The position numbers and the translations under genes are program-made. Below are positions 17,150 to 26,582 of a stretch of 52,556 nucleotides of DNA, piece after piece (the stretch's first letter is position 1; each line of letters starts with the position of its first letter). The stretch is from Acidobacteriota bacterium. Its GTDB lineage: Bacteria > Actinomycetota > Acidimicrobiia > Acidimicrobiales > Acidimicrobilacustridaceae. The notes under the pieces are model-generated. The model saw nothing but the letters and a program-made list of their open reading frames with translations. It had not been told where the DNA came from and searched no databases. Location of the stretch: assembly GCA_018969405.1 (NCBI GenBank), contig JAGWYK010000008.1:1-52556 (forward strand). Reading direction: 5' to 3'.

Positions 17150-18271
17150 TCAGGCCCAGTGCTCGGCCACCTCGGCCCGCAGGCGATCGAAGGTGCCGGC
17201 GGCGATCGCCGATCGTGCCTGCGCCATGAGGCCGAGCAGCCAATGCACGTTGTGGATGGTGGTGAGCCGGGCGGCGGTGGGCTCCCCCACGCTCAGCAGA
17301 TGCCGGAGGTAGGCCCGGGACCAGCGAGCACAGGTCGGGCAGGCGCAGCCGGGTTCGAGCGGTTCCGGATCACGGGCGAACCGGGCGTTGCGGAGGTTGA
17401 GCCGGCCCTGGGAGGTGAGGATGGTCCCGTGGCGGGCCAACCGGGTCGGCAGCACGCAGTCGAACATGTCGACCCCGAGCGCCACCGCCTCGACCAGACT
17501 GCGCGGATCGCCGACCCCCATGAGATAGCGGGGCTGGTCGGCTGGCAGCACCGCAGTGGTGGCCGCCAGCGCCGGAAGCATCTCCTCTCGGGTCTCCCCC
17601 ACCGACAGACCGCCGATGCCGTACCCGTCGAAGTCGATCGCCACGGTGCGTTCGGCACTCTCGGCGCGCAGCGCCACATCGATGCCGCCCTGCACGATTC
17701 CGAACTGGGCCTGGGTGGAGCCGGCGGCTCGTGCTGCGGCGTTTGCCGCCTTGGCCCGGGTCGCCCACATCGCCGACCGATCCACCGCGCCGCGGATGAC
17801 GCCGAGAGGCGAGGGCAGGGGCGGACACACGTCGAGCACCATCATGATGTCGCTGCCCAGGAGCTGCTGGACCTCGACGCTGCCCTCGGGGCTGAGATGG
17901 TGGTACGAGCCGTCGTAGGTGGATCGGAATCGAGCGCCCTCGTCGGTGACCTTCGGTTCGAGGGAGAAGATCTGGAAGCCGCCGGAGTCGGTGAGCACAT
18001 GTCCGTGCCAGTCGGAGAACCCACCGATACCTCCGAACTCGGCGATCAGCTCGGCGCCCGGTCGGAGCATGAGGTGATAGGTGTTGCCGAGGATGATCTC
18101 GGCCCCGAGCGCCTCGAGATCAGCCGCCGACAGCGTGCGCACCGAGGCCCGCGTGCCCACCGGCATGAAGCAGGGCGTGGCGAACGATCCACGGGCCGTC
18201 ACCACCCGGCCGGTGCGGGCGGCGCCGTCGGTGGCGGTGCTGGTGAGACTGAGGACGTGGTGATCGTTCAT
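17150..18271 (-). CDS. tgt: tRNA-guanine transglycosylase
   Basis: Exchanges guanine-34 for preQ1 in GUN-anticodon tRNAs, a step in queuosine synthesis. The 373 residues show a TIM-barrel TGT: GNTYHLMLRPG, the nucleophile-region DSGGFQ (D95), GIGGLSVGE, and a zinc site made by C309, C311, C314 and H340 (CACPTC followed by TIHN). All key residues are present. Its ATG overlaps the queA stop (ATGA), so the two queuosine enzymes are co-translated. The queA-tgt-yajC-secD-secF order is widely conserved. Confidence 0.96.
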   Translation of the reverse strand: MNDHHVLSLTSTATDGAARTGRVVTARGSFATPCFMPVGTRASVRTLSAADLEALGAEIILGNTYHLMLRPGAELIAEFGGIGGFSDWHGHVLTDSGGFQIFSLEPKVTDEGARFRSTYDGSYHHLSPEGSVEVQQLLGSDIMMVLDVCPPLPSPLGVIRGAVDRSAMWATRAKAANAAARAAGSTQAQFGIVQGGIDVALRAESAERTVAIDFDGYGIGGLSVGETREEMLPALAATTAVLPADQPRYLMGVGDPRSLVEAVALGVDMFDCVLPTRLARHGTILTSQGRLNLRNARFARDPEPLEPGCACPTCARWSRAYLRHLLSVGEPTAARLTTIHNVHWLLGLMAQARSAIAAGTFDRLRAEVAEHWA

Positions 18272-19317
18272 CGTTGGGTGTGCAGATCGTGGCGGGTGAG
18301 CAGCATGGCATCGCCGAAGGAGAGGAATCGGTATCCCGAGGCCAGTGCCTCTGCGTAGATGGTGCGCCAGCGCTCGCCCACGAAGGAGTCGATCATCACG
18401 AGCAACGAGGAACGCGGGAGATGGAAGTTGGTGAGCAGCCGATCGACCACGCGGAACGGATAGTCGCCGTTGATGTAGAGGTCGGTGCGGCCCGAGAGTT
18501 CGCCGGTGCGCGCCGCGCTCTCGAGGGCACGTACCGCGGTGGTGCCGATGGCCACCACCTTCCCGCCGGCAGCCTTCGTGCGTTCACAGGCCTCCATGGT
18601 GGCGGGCGGGACGTTGTAGCGCTCCGAGTGCATCACGTGGTCCTCGATCCGCTCGGTGGCGATGGGCCGGAAGGTGCCGAGTCCGACCACGAGTTCGACG
18701 TCGACGCGCTCGATGCCGCGGGCCGCACAGTCGGCGAGGACCGTGTCGGTGAGATGCAGTCCCGCCGTCGGCGCCGCCGCCGAACCGGGACGGTCGGCGT
18801 AGACGGTCTGGTACCGCGATGGCTCATCCAGACGGGCGGTGATGTAGGGCGGAAGGGGCATCTCCCCGAAGCGATCGAGGGCGGCGAGCTCGTCGCCGAG
18901 GACCCGGAGTTCGACGGTTCGGCGACCCTCGCCGTGGTCCTCCCCCACGATCACCGTGAGGTCCGCACCCCCCTCCGCCGGGGTCAGCTCGGCACCGACG
19001 GGGAGCTTCCGGCTGGGTCGCACCAGCGCCTCCCAGCGGGATCCGCCGTCGACCTCCCCCAGTCGTTCGAGCAGCAGCACCTCGGCGGCGCCGCCGGTGG
19101 CTCGTCGCAGCGGCAGCCGCGCCGGCAGCACCCGGGTGGTGTTCACCACCAGGAGATCGCCCGGATCGACCAGCGACGCGAGGTCGCGCACGGTGCGATG
19201 GTCCAGCGATCGGTCGGAACCCCGGTCGACCAGCAGGCGCGCCGCGTCTCGCTGGGCGAGAGGATGCTGCGCGATCGCCGCCTCCGGCAGGTCGTAGTCG
19301 AAGGCCTCGGTGTCCAT
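18268..19317 (-). CDS. queA: S-adenosylmethionine:tRNA ribosyltransferase-isomerase
   Basis: Transfers and isomerises the ribosyl group of SAM onto preQ1-tRNA to give epoxyqueuosine-tRNA. The 349 residues begin with FDYDLPEAAIAQHP and continue with RDAARLLV, VVNTTRVLPARL, TAGLHLT, LVVGLGTFRP, the IGTTAVRALESA segment and LLTNFHLPRSSLLVM, all QueA signatures. Length is normal. A TAGCCT hexamer ends 9 bases before the ATG. It overlaps tgt by four bases. Confidence 0.96.
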   Translation of the reverse strand: MDTEAFDYDLPEAAIAQHPLAQRDAARLLVDRGSDRSLDHRTVRDLASLVDPGDLLVVNTTRVLPARLPLRRATGGAAEVLLLERLGEVDGGSRWEALVRPSRKLPVGAELTPAEGGADLTVIVGEDHGEGRRTVELRVLGDELAALDRFGEMPLPPYITARLDEPSRYQTVYADRPGSAAAPTAGLHLTDTVLADCAARGIERVDVELVVGLGTFRPIATERIEDHVMHSERYNVPPATMEACERTKAAGGKVVAIGTTAVRALESAARTGELSGRTDLYINGDYPFRVVDRLLTNFHLPRSSLLVMIDSFVGERWRTIYAEALASGYRFLSFGDAMLLTRHDLHTQR

Positions 19318-19326
19318 GGCGCCGAC

Positions 19327-19332
19327 AGGCTA
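19327..19332 (-). promoter_or_regulatory. Candidate -10 of queA-tgt (TAGCCT, 9 bases before ATG)
   Basis: Lies in the 79-base gap between ruvB and queA. The spacing implies a leader of at most about three bases. The same 9-base spacing is seen at alaS. Confidence 0.45.
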
Positions 19333-19396
19333 GAGCCACACCGTCGGCAGGCCGACCTGCAGCACCGAGCCGCACCGGCGCAGCCGTCGACTGATG

Positions 19397-20524
19397 TCAG
19401 CTGTCGAAGAGTGACGGACCGGGATCGGCGGCCAGCGGTGCACCGGGCGGGGCGATGAGACCCAGATGGGCCCAGGCCGCCGGTGTGGCCACACGGCCGC
19501 GGGGTGTCCGCATGAGCAGTCCGAGCTGGATCAGGAACGGTTCGTAGACGTCCTCGACGGTCTCCTCGGCCTCGCCGACGCTGATGGCGAGGGTGCCGAG
19601 ACCCACCGGACCACCAGCGAACTTCTGACACAGCGTGCCCAGCACCGCTCGGTCGACCTTGTCGAGTCCGAGGGCATCGACGCCGAACAGGGCGAGACCG
19701 TCATTGGCCGTGGCCGCATCGATGGCACCGTCGCTGCGCACCTCGGCGAAGTCGCGGACGCGACGCAGGAGGCGGTTGGCGATGCGGGGCGTGCCGCGGG
19801 CCCGGCGGGCGATCTCGGCGGCTCCCTGATCGTCGAGGGCGATGCCGAGGATGCCGGCGGCCCGCAGCACGATGAGCTGCAGCTCATCCGGGTCGTAGTA
19901 GTCGAGCCGGGCCACCAACCCGAAGCGGTCGCGCAGCGGTCCGGTGATGAGGCCGGTGCGGGTGGTGGCTCCCACGAGGGTGAAGCGCGGGAGGTCGAGT
20001 CGGATCGAGCGGGCGGCCGGTCCCTTGCCCAGCACGATGTCGAGCTGGAAGTCCTCCATCGCCGGATAGAGGACCTCCTCGATGTTGCGGTTGAGACGAT
20101 GGATCTCGTCGATGAAGAGCACATCGCCCTCGCCGAGCCGGGTGAGCAGGGCCGCGAGGTCCCCGGCGCGCTCCAGCGCCGGACCGGAGGTGACATGGAG
20201 TGCCACATCGAGCTCGGCGGCGACGATGCCGGCCAGCGTCGTCTTGCCGAGCCCGGGCGGACCGGCGAAGAGCAGATGGTCGACGGCCTGCTCGCGTCGA
20301 CGAGCGGCCTCGAGGATGATGCCGAGGTGCTCCTTGAGCTCGCGCTGGCCGACGAACTCCTCGAGATGGCGCGGGCGCAGACCACCCTCCTCGCCGATGA
20401 CATCGCTGACGGTCTCACCGGGACCCGCCGAATCGGACCCCCGAGGCCGAGCGCCCAGGGGACCCTCCCCGCCGGCGAGGAGATCATCGGGCGTGGGTTC
20501 GGGCGAGAGGAGTTCGTCGCGCAT
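19397..20524 (-). CDS. ruvB: Holliday junction branch migration ATPase RuvB
   Basis: Hexameric motor of the RuvABC system. The 375 residues begin with an extra ~45-residue acidic, glycine-rich N-terminal tail. The core follows: [12 protein letters not shown], Walker A GPPGLGKT at 88-95, Walker [28 protein letters not shown], arginine-finger and winged-helix regions ending [13 protein letters not shown]. The ATG shares one base with the ruvA stop. It is the last gene of ruvC-ruvA-ruvB. Confidence 0.97.
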   Translation of the reverse strand: MRDELLSPEPTPDDLLAGGEGPLGARPRGSDSAGPGETVSDVIGEEGGLRPRHLEEFVGQRELKEHLGIILEAARRREQAVDHLLFAGPPGLGKTTLAGIVAAELDVALHVTSGPALERAGDLAALLTRLGEGDVLFIDEIHRLNRNIEEVLYPAMEDFQLDIVLGKGPAARSIRLDLPRFTLVGATTRTGLITGPLRDRFGLVARLDYYDPDELQLIVLRAAGILGIALDDQGAAEIARRARGTPRIANRLLRRVRDFAEVRSDGAIDAATANDGLALFGVDALGLDKVDRAVLGTLCQKFAGGPVGLGTLAISVGEAEETVEDVYEPFLIQLGLLMRTPRGRVATPAAWAHLGLIAPPGAPLAADPGPSLFDS

Positions 20525-21126
20525 CAGGCCGCCAGTCGTTGCAGGGCCAGTCGGAGGAGCTCTGCGGTGTCCTGATCGACGGGGAGGTCGCGCACGGCCG
20601 CCGCCACCTCGTCGGCGCCGTAGCCGAGCTCCGCCAGTGCATCGCGAACATCGGCCAACGGCGAGCCGGATCCGACCCCGGCCGCAGCACCGCCCGAGAC
20701 GCCGCTGAGATCGATGTCGGGGATGTCGAGTCGCGACTTGAGCTCGATGAGCAGACGCGCCGCAGTCTTCTTCCCGACCCCGGGAACCAGGCAGAGCGCG
20801 GCGAGGTCGTCATCGGCGAGCACTCGCAGCAGCGAGGCCGGCGGATGCACGCCGAGTATGGCCAGGGCCAGCGCCGGACCCACACCATGGGCGCCGAGCA
20901 GCGCCTCGAACACGAGCCGATCGTCCGCGGTGAGGAACCCGTAGAGGGTCTCGGCGTCCTCGCGACGATGGTGATGGGTGTGCAGGAACACCTCGGTGCC
21001 GAGATCGCCGAGATCGGCGGCGGTGCCGGGCCCGACCACCACGCGATAGCCGAGCCCCGCCACCTCGATGAGCACCTCACCGGAGGACCAGCGCTCCAGC
21101 AGCACGCCGCGGACCGAGCCGATCAT
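20524..21126 (-). CDS. ruvA: Holliday junction DNA helicase subunit RuvA
   Basis: Tetrameric junction-binding partner of RuvB. The 200-residue product has the N-terminal OB domain ([13 protein letters not shown]), tandem helix-hairpin-helix elements ([32 protein letters not shown]), a flexible Gly/Ala-rich linker near 140-155, and the C-terminal RuvB-binding domain with [14 protein letters not shown]. Length is normal. It overlaps the ruvC stop by four bases (ATGA) and the ruvB start by one. Confidence 0.96.
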   Translation of the reverse strand: MIGSVRGVLLERWSSGEVLIEVAGLGYRVVVGPGTAADLGDLGTEVFLHTHHHRREDAETLYGFLTADDRLVFEALLGAHGVGPALALAILGVHPPASLLRVLADDDLAALCLVPGVGKKTAARLLIELKSRLDIPDIDLSGVSGGAAAGVGSGSPLADVRDALAELGYGADEVAAAVRDLPVDQDTAELLRLALQRLAA

Positions 21127-21629
21127 GGTCGGCCCCCGGCGAGGGCACGCATGGGGGCCATGGCCACATGGCAGAGCGCGACCGCAGCCGCATCGGCGGC
21201 ATCGACCGGCTCCGGCGGTGCGGCCAGCCCGAGCAGGGTCTGGACCATCTGCTGCATCTGCAGCTTGTCGGCGCCGCCCCAGCCGGCCACGGCGGACTTG
21301 ATCTCGTTGGGTGAGTACTGCACCACCTCACAGCCGGCGTTGGCGGCCTCGGCCATGGCGATGCCGCTGACCTGACCCACCGACATGGCCGTGCTCACGT
21401 TCACCTGGAACAGCACCCGCTCGACGGCCATGACCGCCGGCGGACGCTCCGCGATCAGGTCGCGCAGTTCGCGCTGGAGCTCGCCGAGCCGACTGGCGAG
21501 GGGATCCTCCGGGGAGGTGCGCAGCACGCCGAGGGCGACCGCGACGCTCCGACCCCGGCCACCATCGGGCACCTGCAGGACGCAGTAGCCACAACGGGTC
21601 AGGCCGGGGTCGAGGCCGAGGACGAACAT
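21123..21629 (-). CDS. ruvC: Crossover junction endodeoxyribonuclease RuvC
   Basis: Resolves Holliday junctions. The 168-residue product has the first catalytic Asp in VLGLDPGLTRCGY (D7), the Glu in AVERVLFQVNVST, and the final pair in DAADAAAVALCH. All acidic residues of the RNase H-like site are present. The ATG at 21629 is set by a TATCCT hexamer ending 7 bases upstream, a textbook leaderless arrangement. It leads ruvC-ruvA-ruvB, and the three genes overlap by 4 and 1 bases. Confidence 0.96.
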   Translation of the reverse strand: MFVLGLDPGLTRCGYCVLQVPDGGRGRSVAVALGVLRTSPEDPLASRLGELQRELRDLIAERPPAVMAVERVLFQVNVSTAMSVGQVSGIAMAEAANAGCEVVQYSPNEIKSAVAGWGGADKLQMQQMVQTLLGLAAPPEPVDAADAAAVALCHVAMAPMRALAGGRP

Positions 21630-21636
21630 ATGTACG

Positions 21637-21642
21637 AGGATA
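21637..21642 (-). promoter_or_regulatory. -10 element of the ruvCAB operon (TATCCT, 7 bases before ATG)
   Basis: TANNNT hexamer at leaderless spacing in front of ruvC, just past the hairpin that follows the SDR gene. I saw no obvious LexA-type palindrome beside it. Confidence 0.65.
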
Positions 21643-21659
21643 GCGCCCGAGGACGCTGC

Positions 21660-21680
21660 GGGCCGGGATCGGACCGGCCC
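21660..21680 (-). terminator. GC-rich hairpin after the SDR gene
   Basis: A perfect 7-base inverted repeat (GGGCCGG / CCGGCCC) with a 7-base loop. It starts four bases beyond the SDR stop codon and lies just upstream of the ruvC promoter. There is no T-run, which is common for actinobacterial intrinsic terminators. Confidence 0.55.
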
Positions 21681-21684
21681 GGAC

Positions 21685-22461
21685 TCACTTCGGGCCGAGG
21701 CGGGCGCCGCCGTCGACCCGGATGGTCTGGGCGTTCATGTAGGAGTTCCCGATGAGCTCGAGCACCATGCTGGCCAGCTCGTCGGAGAAGCCGAGACGCT
21801 TGGGGAACAGGACATCCTTGGCGAGGTTGGCCTTGAACGCCTCCGAACCCTCACCCTCGCCGTAGATCGGGGTGTCGATCAGGCCGGGGGCGACGGTGTT
21901 CACGCGGATGCCGACCACGGCGAGGTCCCGGGCGATGGGCAGTGTCATGCCGACCACCGCACCCTTGGAGGCGGAGTAGGCGGCCTGTCCGATCTGACCG
22001 TCGAACGCAGCGACCGAGGCCATGTTGACGATGGCGCCGCGCTCGCCGCCCTCGAGCGGCTCGGTGCGGCTCATCGCGGTGGCGGCGATGCGGATCATGT
22101 CGAAGGTGCCGGTGAGGTTGATGTCGATGACCTTGCGCCAGTAGTCGAGGTTGAACGCCGAGTCATAGCTGCCGTCCCTGCCGATGGTGCGGCTGGCCGC
22201 ACCGATGCCGGCGGAGTTGACCAGCGCTCGCAGCGGGCCCATCTCCACCGCGGTGTCGACCGCAGCGATGATGTCGGCGGTGCTGGTGACATCGACATGG
22301 GCGAACGCGCCACCGATCTCGGTGGCCAGAGCGTTGCCCTTGGCGTCGTTCACATCGGCGATGAGGACCTTGGCGCCGGCTGCCGCGAGCTGGCGGGCAC
22401 AGGCCTCGCCGATTCCCGAGGCGCCACCGGTGACGATTGCGGAGATTCCGTTGATCTGCAT
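21685..22461 (-). CDS. SDR family dehydrogenase, 3-hydroxyacyl-CoA dehydrogenase type-2-like
   Basis: Rossmann-fold NAD(P)-dependent dehydrogenase, 258 residues. Cofactor motif TGGASGIG is at 11-18 and NSAG at 82-85; the catalytic residues are S149, Y162 and K166 in YSASK. The stretch [19 protein letters not shown] with [19 protein letters not shown] resembles HSD17B10-type 3-hydroxyacyl-CoA dehydrogenases, so a role in fatty-acid or branched acyl-CoA oxidation is likely. The frame extends upstream, but the ATG at 22461 is preceded by a TAGTGT hexamer at 7 bases and directly opens the Rossmann fold. Confidence 0.88.
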   Translation of the reverse strand: MQINGISAIVTGGASGIGEACARQLAAAGAKVLIADVNDAKGNALATEIGGAFAHVDVTSTADIIAAVDTAVEMGPLRALVNSAGIGAASRTIGRDGSYDSAFNLDYWRKVIDINLTGTFDMIRIAATAMSRTEPLEGGERGAIVNMASVAAFDGQIGQAAYSASKGAVVGMTLPIARDLAVVGIRVNTVAPGLIDTPIYGEGEGSEAFKANLAKDVLFPKRLGFSDELASMVLELIGNSYMNAQTIRVDGGARLGPK

Positions 22462-22468
22462 GGGCCGA

Positions 22469-22474
22469 ACACTA
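22469..22474 (-). promoter_or_regulatory. -10 element of the SDR gene (TAGTGT, 7 bases before ATG)
   Basis: TANNNT hexamer at leaderless spacing. It rules out the longer upstream starts of this frame. Confidence 0.65.
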
Positions 22475-22522
22475 GAAGAGGCGCCGCCGCCATGAGCAAT
22501 CCGGCCTCCGGTCCGGAACCGA

Positions 22523-23095
22523 TCAGAACAGGGTGCCCTGCTCACCCTCGGAGCCGTCGGGATCATCGGGCCAGGAGCGCCGACCGATGGCGCTCTCACC
22601 GGTGCCGAACGCGTCGGGCGGGCCGAGCGAGGTGGGCGGCGCGGCGCCCAGTCGCTCCGCCTGGGCGGTGGCCGCCTCCACAGCGAGGCGATCGACGATG
22701 TCGTTCATCGGATCACCTGAATGGCCCTTGACCCAGCGGAAGGAGACGTCGCCGCGTTCGAGCACGAGGGAGATGAGCGGCTCCCACAGATCCCGATTGG
22801 CCACCGGCCTGCGCTGCGAGTTGCGCCACCCCCTGCGCATCCATCCCTCGTACCATCGATCCCGGAAGCAGTGGACGACATAGGTGGAATCACTCACCAC
22901 CGTGAGGGGTCCGGCGATGGACCGCACCGCTTCGAGCGCGGCGGTGATCTCCATGCGCTGATTGGTCGTGTGCGCATCGGCACCGCTGGCGAACGCACCG
23001 TCGGGGATGGCCCAGGCCCACCCTCCGGGTCCGGGGTTCCCGCTGCACGCACCATCGGTGTAGACGACCGTCGTCACGCCGACAGCGTCGCACAT
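22523..23095 (-). CDS. rnhA: Ribonuclease HI
   Basis: Degrades the RNA strand of RNA-DNA hybrids. The 190-residue product has the RNase HI core VVYTDGACSGNPGPGGWAW (first catalytic Asp), MEITAALEAV (Glu), VVSDSTYVV (Asp), WVKGHSGDPMND (His) and a final Asp in DRLAVEAA. About 45 acidic, Pro/Gly-rich residues follow the domain. The frame runs on upstream across aceE, but only the last ~190 codons match a protein. ATG 23095 is used; the GTG at 23077 is equally plausible. It diverges from aceE with about 33 bases between the starts. Confidence 0.9.
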   Translation of the reverse strand: MCDAVGVTTVVYTDGACSGNPGPGGWAWAIPDGAFASGADAHTTNQRMEITAALEAVRSIAGPLTVVSDSTYVVHCFRDRWYEGWMRRGWRNSQRRPVANRDLWEPLISLVLERGDVSFRWVKGHSGDPMNDIVDRLAVEAATAQAERLGAAPPTSLGPPDAFGTGESAIGRRSWPDDPDGSEGEQGTLF

Positions 23096-23116
23096 CGCAG
23101 CGCGCACCCGCGCTCG

Positions 23117-23122
23117 TATGCT
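23117..23122 (+). promoter_or_regulatory. -10 element of aceE (TATGCT, 6 bases before ATG)
   Basis: One of the closest matches to TATAAT in the window, at leaderless spacing in the short divergent gap with rnhA. The aceE message would have no Shine-Dalgarno leader. Confidence 0.65.
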
Positions 23123-23128
23123 CGACCC

Positions 23129-25828
23129 ATGAACCTCGATCAGTTCATCAACCAGATCCCTGATGCCGATCCGGTGGAGACCGCGGAATGGATCGATTCG
23201 CTCGATGCCGTGGTCGCCGCACGCGGTGGAGCCCGGGCGCGTTACCTGCTGGCCCGTATCGCCGAGCGCGCCCGAGAACTGCACATCGGGAATCCGGCCG
23301 AGGTCTCCACGCCCTATGTCAACACCATCCCGGTCGAGGACGAACCCTGGTTCCCGGGCGACCTCGAGATGGAGCGCCGCATCCGCCAGTACCTGCGCTG
23401 GAACGCGGCCGCCACCGTGGTGCGCGCCAATCTGCGGACCGATGGCATCGGCGGTCATCTGTCCACCTTCGCCTCCTCGGCCATGCTCTACGAGGTCGGA
23501 CTCAACCACTTCTTCCGGGGCAAGGAGTCCGGTCGAATCGGCGACCACGTGTACTTCCAGGGTCACGCGTCGACCGGTATGTACGCCCGTGCCTTCCTCG
23601 AGCATCGTCTCGATGAGGAGCATCTGATCAACTTCCGCCATGAGGCCGACGGCCACGGACTGTCGAGCTATCCCCATCCGTGGCTGATGCCCGAGTTCTG
23701 GGAGTTCCCGACCGTCTCGATGGGCCTCGGACCCATCAACTCGATCTACCAGGCCCGCTTCCATCGCTATCTGCACAACCGCCGCATCGAGGACACCTCG
23801 GACTCCCGGGTGTGGTGCTTCCTCGGCGACGGCGAGACCGACGAACCCGAGACGCTCGGCGCCATCTCGCTGGCCGGCCGCGAGCGCCTCGACAACCTCA
23901 TCTGGGTCGTCAACTGCAACCTCCAGCGTCTCGACGGCCCGGTGCGCGGCAACGGCAAGATCATCCAGGAGCTCGAGAGCGTGTTCCGCGGTGCCGGCTG
24001 GAACGTCATCAAGGTCATCTGGGGTGCCGGCTGGGACGATCTGCTCGCCCGCGACGTCGACGGTGTGCTGCTGGCCAAGATGAACGAGACCGTCGACGGC
24101 GAGTGGCAGCGGTTCGCGGTCGAGAGCGGGGCCTACATCCGCGAGCACTTCTTCGGACCCGATCCGCGCCTGCGGGCCCTCGTCGATCACCTCACCGACG
24201 AGCAGCTGCAGTCGCTGCCGCGGGGCGGGCATGACTATCGCAAGGTCTATGCGGCGTACCGGGCGGCCACCGAGGCCACCGGTGCTCCCACGGTGGTGCT
24301 GGCCAAGACCGTCAAGGGCTGGGCGCTCGGAAGTGCGGTCGAGAGCCGCAACGCCACCCACCAGATCAAGAAGATGAGCGTCGACCAGCTCAAGGACCTC
24401 CGCGACCGCCTCCGCCTGCACGAGGAGCTCCCCGACTCGGCCTTCGAGAACGGCAACGTGCCCTTCCACCGACCGCCGGTCGACTCCCCTGAGCACCAGT
24501 ACCTCATGAACTGTCGCCGGGCCCTCGACGGTCCCCTTCCCTCGAGACACATCGTCACCCGCCGCCCGCTGCGGCTCCCGCCGGCGACGGTGTTCGAGGA
24601 GTTCCATCAGGGCTCCGGTCAGCATCCGGTCTCGACCACGATGGCGTTCACCCGCATGCTGCGGGGTCTCTGCCGTGATCCCGAGTTCGGCCCCCGGGTC
24701 GTGCCCATCATCCCCGACGAGGGACGCACCTTCGGCGTCGATGCGCTGTTCCGAGAACTGCGCATCTATGCCTCCCAGGGTCAGAAGTACGAACCGGTCG
24801 ATGCCTCGATGCTGCATGCGTACATCGAGAGCGCCGATGGGCAGATCCTCGAGGAGGGCATCACCGAGGCGGGATCGATGGCGAGCTTCACCGCCGCCGG
24901 CACCGCCTACGCCACCGTCGGGGTCCCCATGGTGCCGTTCTTCATCCTCTACTCGATGTTCGGCTTCCAGCGGGTCGGTGATCTCATCTGGGCCGCCGCC
25001 GACGCGCAGGCCAAGGGCTTCATCATCGGGGCCACCGCCGGGCGGACCACCCTGTTCGGGGAGGGCCTGCAGCATCAGGACGGTCACAGCCTCGTGCTCG
25101 CCTCCACCGTGCCCACCTGTCAGGCCTACGACCCGGCCTTCGCCTACGAACTGGCCGCGATCATCGAGGCCGGCCTGCAGCGCATGTACGGCGGTCCCGA
25201 CAACAGCGGCGACAGCGTCTTCTATTACATCGCCGCCTACAACGAGAACTACGAGATGCCGGCGCGGCCCGAGCACGTCACCACTGACGACATCCTCCGT
25301 GGGCTCTACCGATGGAACGAGTCACCGGTGGCCGACCCGAGGGCCACCATCGTGTTCTCCGGGACCGCGCAGGCGGCGGCCCGTCAGGCCCAGGAGGCGC
25401 TGGCGGCCCGTGGCATCGGTGTCGAGCTCTGGAGCGCACCGTCCTACAAGCGCCTGCGCGAGGACGCCCTCGAGGTCGAGCGGTGGAACCGCCTGCACCC
25501 CACCGAGGAGCCCCGGGTGAGCGATGTCGCCGCACGGCTCGGCGCCGCACCGGGTCCCATCATCGCCGTCACCGACTTCATGAAGAGCGTCCCCGATCAG
25601 GTCGCTCGATTCGTGCCCAAGCCGTTCACCGCCCTCGGCACCGACGGCTTCGGACGCTCCGACACACGCGATCGACTCCGCCGGTTCTTCGAGACCGACG
25701 CCGCCCATATCGAGGTGGCGGTGCTCGCCGCCCTCGCCTCGAGCGGAGACCTCGATCCGTCAGTGGTGGCCGAGGCCATCACCGCTCATGGCATCGAGGC
25801 CGACGCACCCGATCCGCGCACGCGCTGA
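23129..25828 (+). CDS. aceE: Pyruvate dehydrogenase E1 component, homodimeric type
   Basis: Thiamine-diphosphate enzyme that decarboxylates pyruvate and passes acetyl groups to E2. At 899 residues it is the fused alpha/beta AceE type of actinobacteria and gammaproteobacteria. The ThDP motif begins at GDGETDEPE (about 233-241) and ends with NCN near 262; HGLSSYPHPWLMPEFWEFPTVSMGLGP is recognisable in pieces upstream. C-terminal transketolase-like sequence includes EAGSMASFTAAGTAYA. The open frame starts at 22721, but the ATG at 23129 begins the conserved protein and is preceded by a leaderless -10. No E2 or E3 gene lies nearby. Confidence 0.96.
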   Translation: MNLDQFINQIPDADPVETAEWIDSLDAVVAARGGARARYLLARIAERARELHIGNPAEVSTPYVNTIPVEDEPWFPGDLEMERRIRQYLRWNAAATVVRANLRTDGIGGHLSTFASSAMLYEVGLNHFFRGKESGRIGDHVYFQGHASTGMYARAFLEHRLDEEHLINFRHEADGHGLSSYPHPWLMPEFWEFPTVSMGLGPINSIYQARFHRYLHNRRIEDTSDSRVWCFLGDGETDEPETLGAISLAGRERLDNLIWVVNCNLQRLDGPVRGNGKIIQELESVFRGAGWNVIKVIWGAGWDDLLARDVDGVLLAKMNETVDGEWQRFAVESGAYIREHFFGPDPRLRALVDHLTDEQLQSLPRGGHDYRKVYAAYRAATEATGAPTVVLAKTVKGWALGSAVESRNATHQIKKMSVDQLKDLRDRLRLHEELPDSAFENGNVPFHRPPVDSPEHQYLMNCRRALDGPLPSRHIVTRRPLRLPPATVFEEFHQGSGQHPVSTTMAFTRMLRGLCRDPEFGPRVVPIIPDEGRTFGVDALFRELRIYASQGQKYEPVDASMLHAYIESADGQILEEGITEAGSMASFTAAGTAYATVGVPMVPFFILYSMFGFQRVGDLIWAAADAQAKGFIIGATAGRTTLFGEGLQHQDGHSLVLASTVPTCQAYDPAFAYELAAIIEAGLQRMYGGPDNSGDSVFYYIAAYNENYEMPARPEHVTTDDILRGLYRWNESPVADPRATIVFSGTAQAAARQAQEALAARGIGVELWSAPSYKRLREDALEVERWNRLHPTEEPRVSDVAARLGAAPGPIIAVTDFMKSVPDQVARFVPKPFTALGTDGFGRSDTRDRLRRFFETDAAHIEVAVLAALASSGDLDPSVVAEAITAHGIEADAPDPRTR

Positions 25829-26565
25829 CGGTCGAGCCAACCCAGCAGCACCGCCACCGCACGCGGGTCATGCCGCAGCTGGTGACCACCGCCGTCGATG
25901 ATGCGGACATCGGCGCCGCCGTGCGCATCGGCCAGCAGACGGGAGTCGAGCACCGGGACCACCGGATCCTCGGACCCGTGCATCACCAGCACCGGCCGCG
26001 GCGCCACCGATCGGATGGCGCGCAGCGCGCTGACATCGCGGATCTGGCGCGCCCACGGCTCGAAGGGTGAGGGGAACGACCTCGAGTGGATGATCTCGGT
26101 CTCGCGGGCGTACTCGAGCAGACGTCGGGGGTGGGTGGCCCAGTCGTCGAAATCGGCATGGGCACCCATGGCCGCAACCCCTCGGATGTCGGTGTCGATG
26201 GCCGCCGCGCACAGCGCCATCGAGCCACCGCTGCCGAACCCCCCGGCCCACACCCCGCGCACCTCGGGCATGGAGCGAAGGAAGGCGCAGGCCGCCAGCA
26301 TGTCGTCTCGCCAGCCGTACATCGAGAAGTCACCGTCGGAGTCGCCGCAGCCCCGGAAGGTGAACACCATGGCCATCCAGCCCATCTCGGTGGCGATGCG
26401 ATCGGCGAGTTCCGGGAACGACCGAGCCGAGAGTCGGCCCCCCTGATTCACATCGGGGAACCCATGGGCGAGCACGAGACCGGGCACCGTGGTGCCGGCC
26501 GCGATGCGGGGCTGGGCGACATGACCGGCGAGTTCGATGGAGCCCGAGCGGAAGAGCTTCTCCAC
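25786..26565 (-). CDS. Alpha/beta-hydrolase-fold protein with altered nucleophile elbow
   Basis: A 259-residue alpha/beta hydrolase of the dienelactone hydrolase/acyl peptidase-like type: LVLAHGFPD oxyanion region, FRGCGDSDGDF, an elbow read as GGFGSGGSMA, HGSEDPVVP (acid), and GGGHQLRHDP (His). The usual G-x-S-x-G has Gly where the nucleophile Ser should be, with Ser one place later. It may be inactive or use a shifted residue. It starts with GTG 17 bases after the upstream small gene. Its 3' end overlaps the end of aceE by 43 bases on the opposite strand. Confidence 0.78.
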   Translation of the reverse strand: MEKLFRSGSIELAGHVAQPRIAAGTTVPGLVLAHGFPDVNQGGRLSARSFPELADRIATEMGWMAMVFTFRGCGDSDGDFSMYGWRDDMLAACAFLRSMPEVRGVWAGGFGSGGSMALCAAAIDTDIRGVAAMGAHADFDDWATHPRRLLEYARETEIIHSRSFPSPFEPWARQIRDVSALRAIRSVAPRPVLVMHGSEDPVVPVLDSRLLADAHGGADVRIIDGGGHQLRHDPRAVAVLLGWLDRQRVRGSGASASMP

Positions 26566-26582
26566 GAGGTCGCGCCGACGCC

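Noticed and set aside
21630-21685. LexA box or other SOS site before ruvCAB
   Set aside because: I looked for a GAAC-N4-GTTC-like or CTG-N10-CAG palindrome next to the ruvC -10 and found none convincing. The hairpin there fits a terminator of the SDR gene.
22523-25276. A 917-codon minus-strand open frame running through rnhA and back across aceE
   Set aside because: Only the last ~190 codons match a protein (RNase HI). The rest lies antisense to aceE and is a by-product of strong GC bias at third positions, with Gly/Asp/Glu/Val-rich sequence and no motifs.
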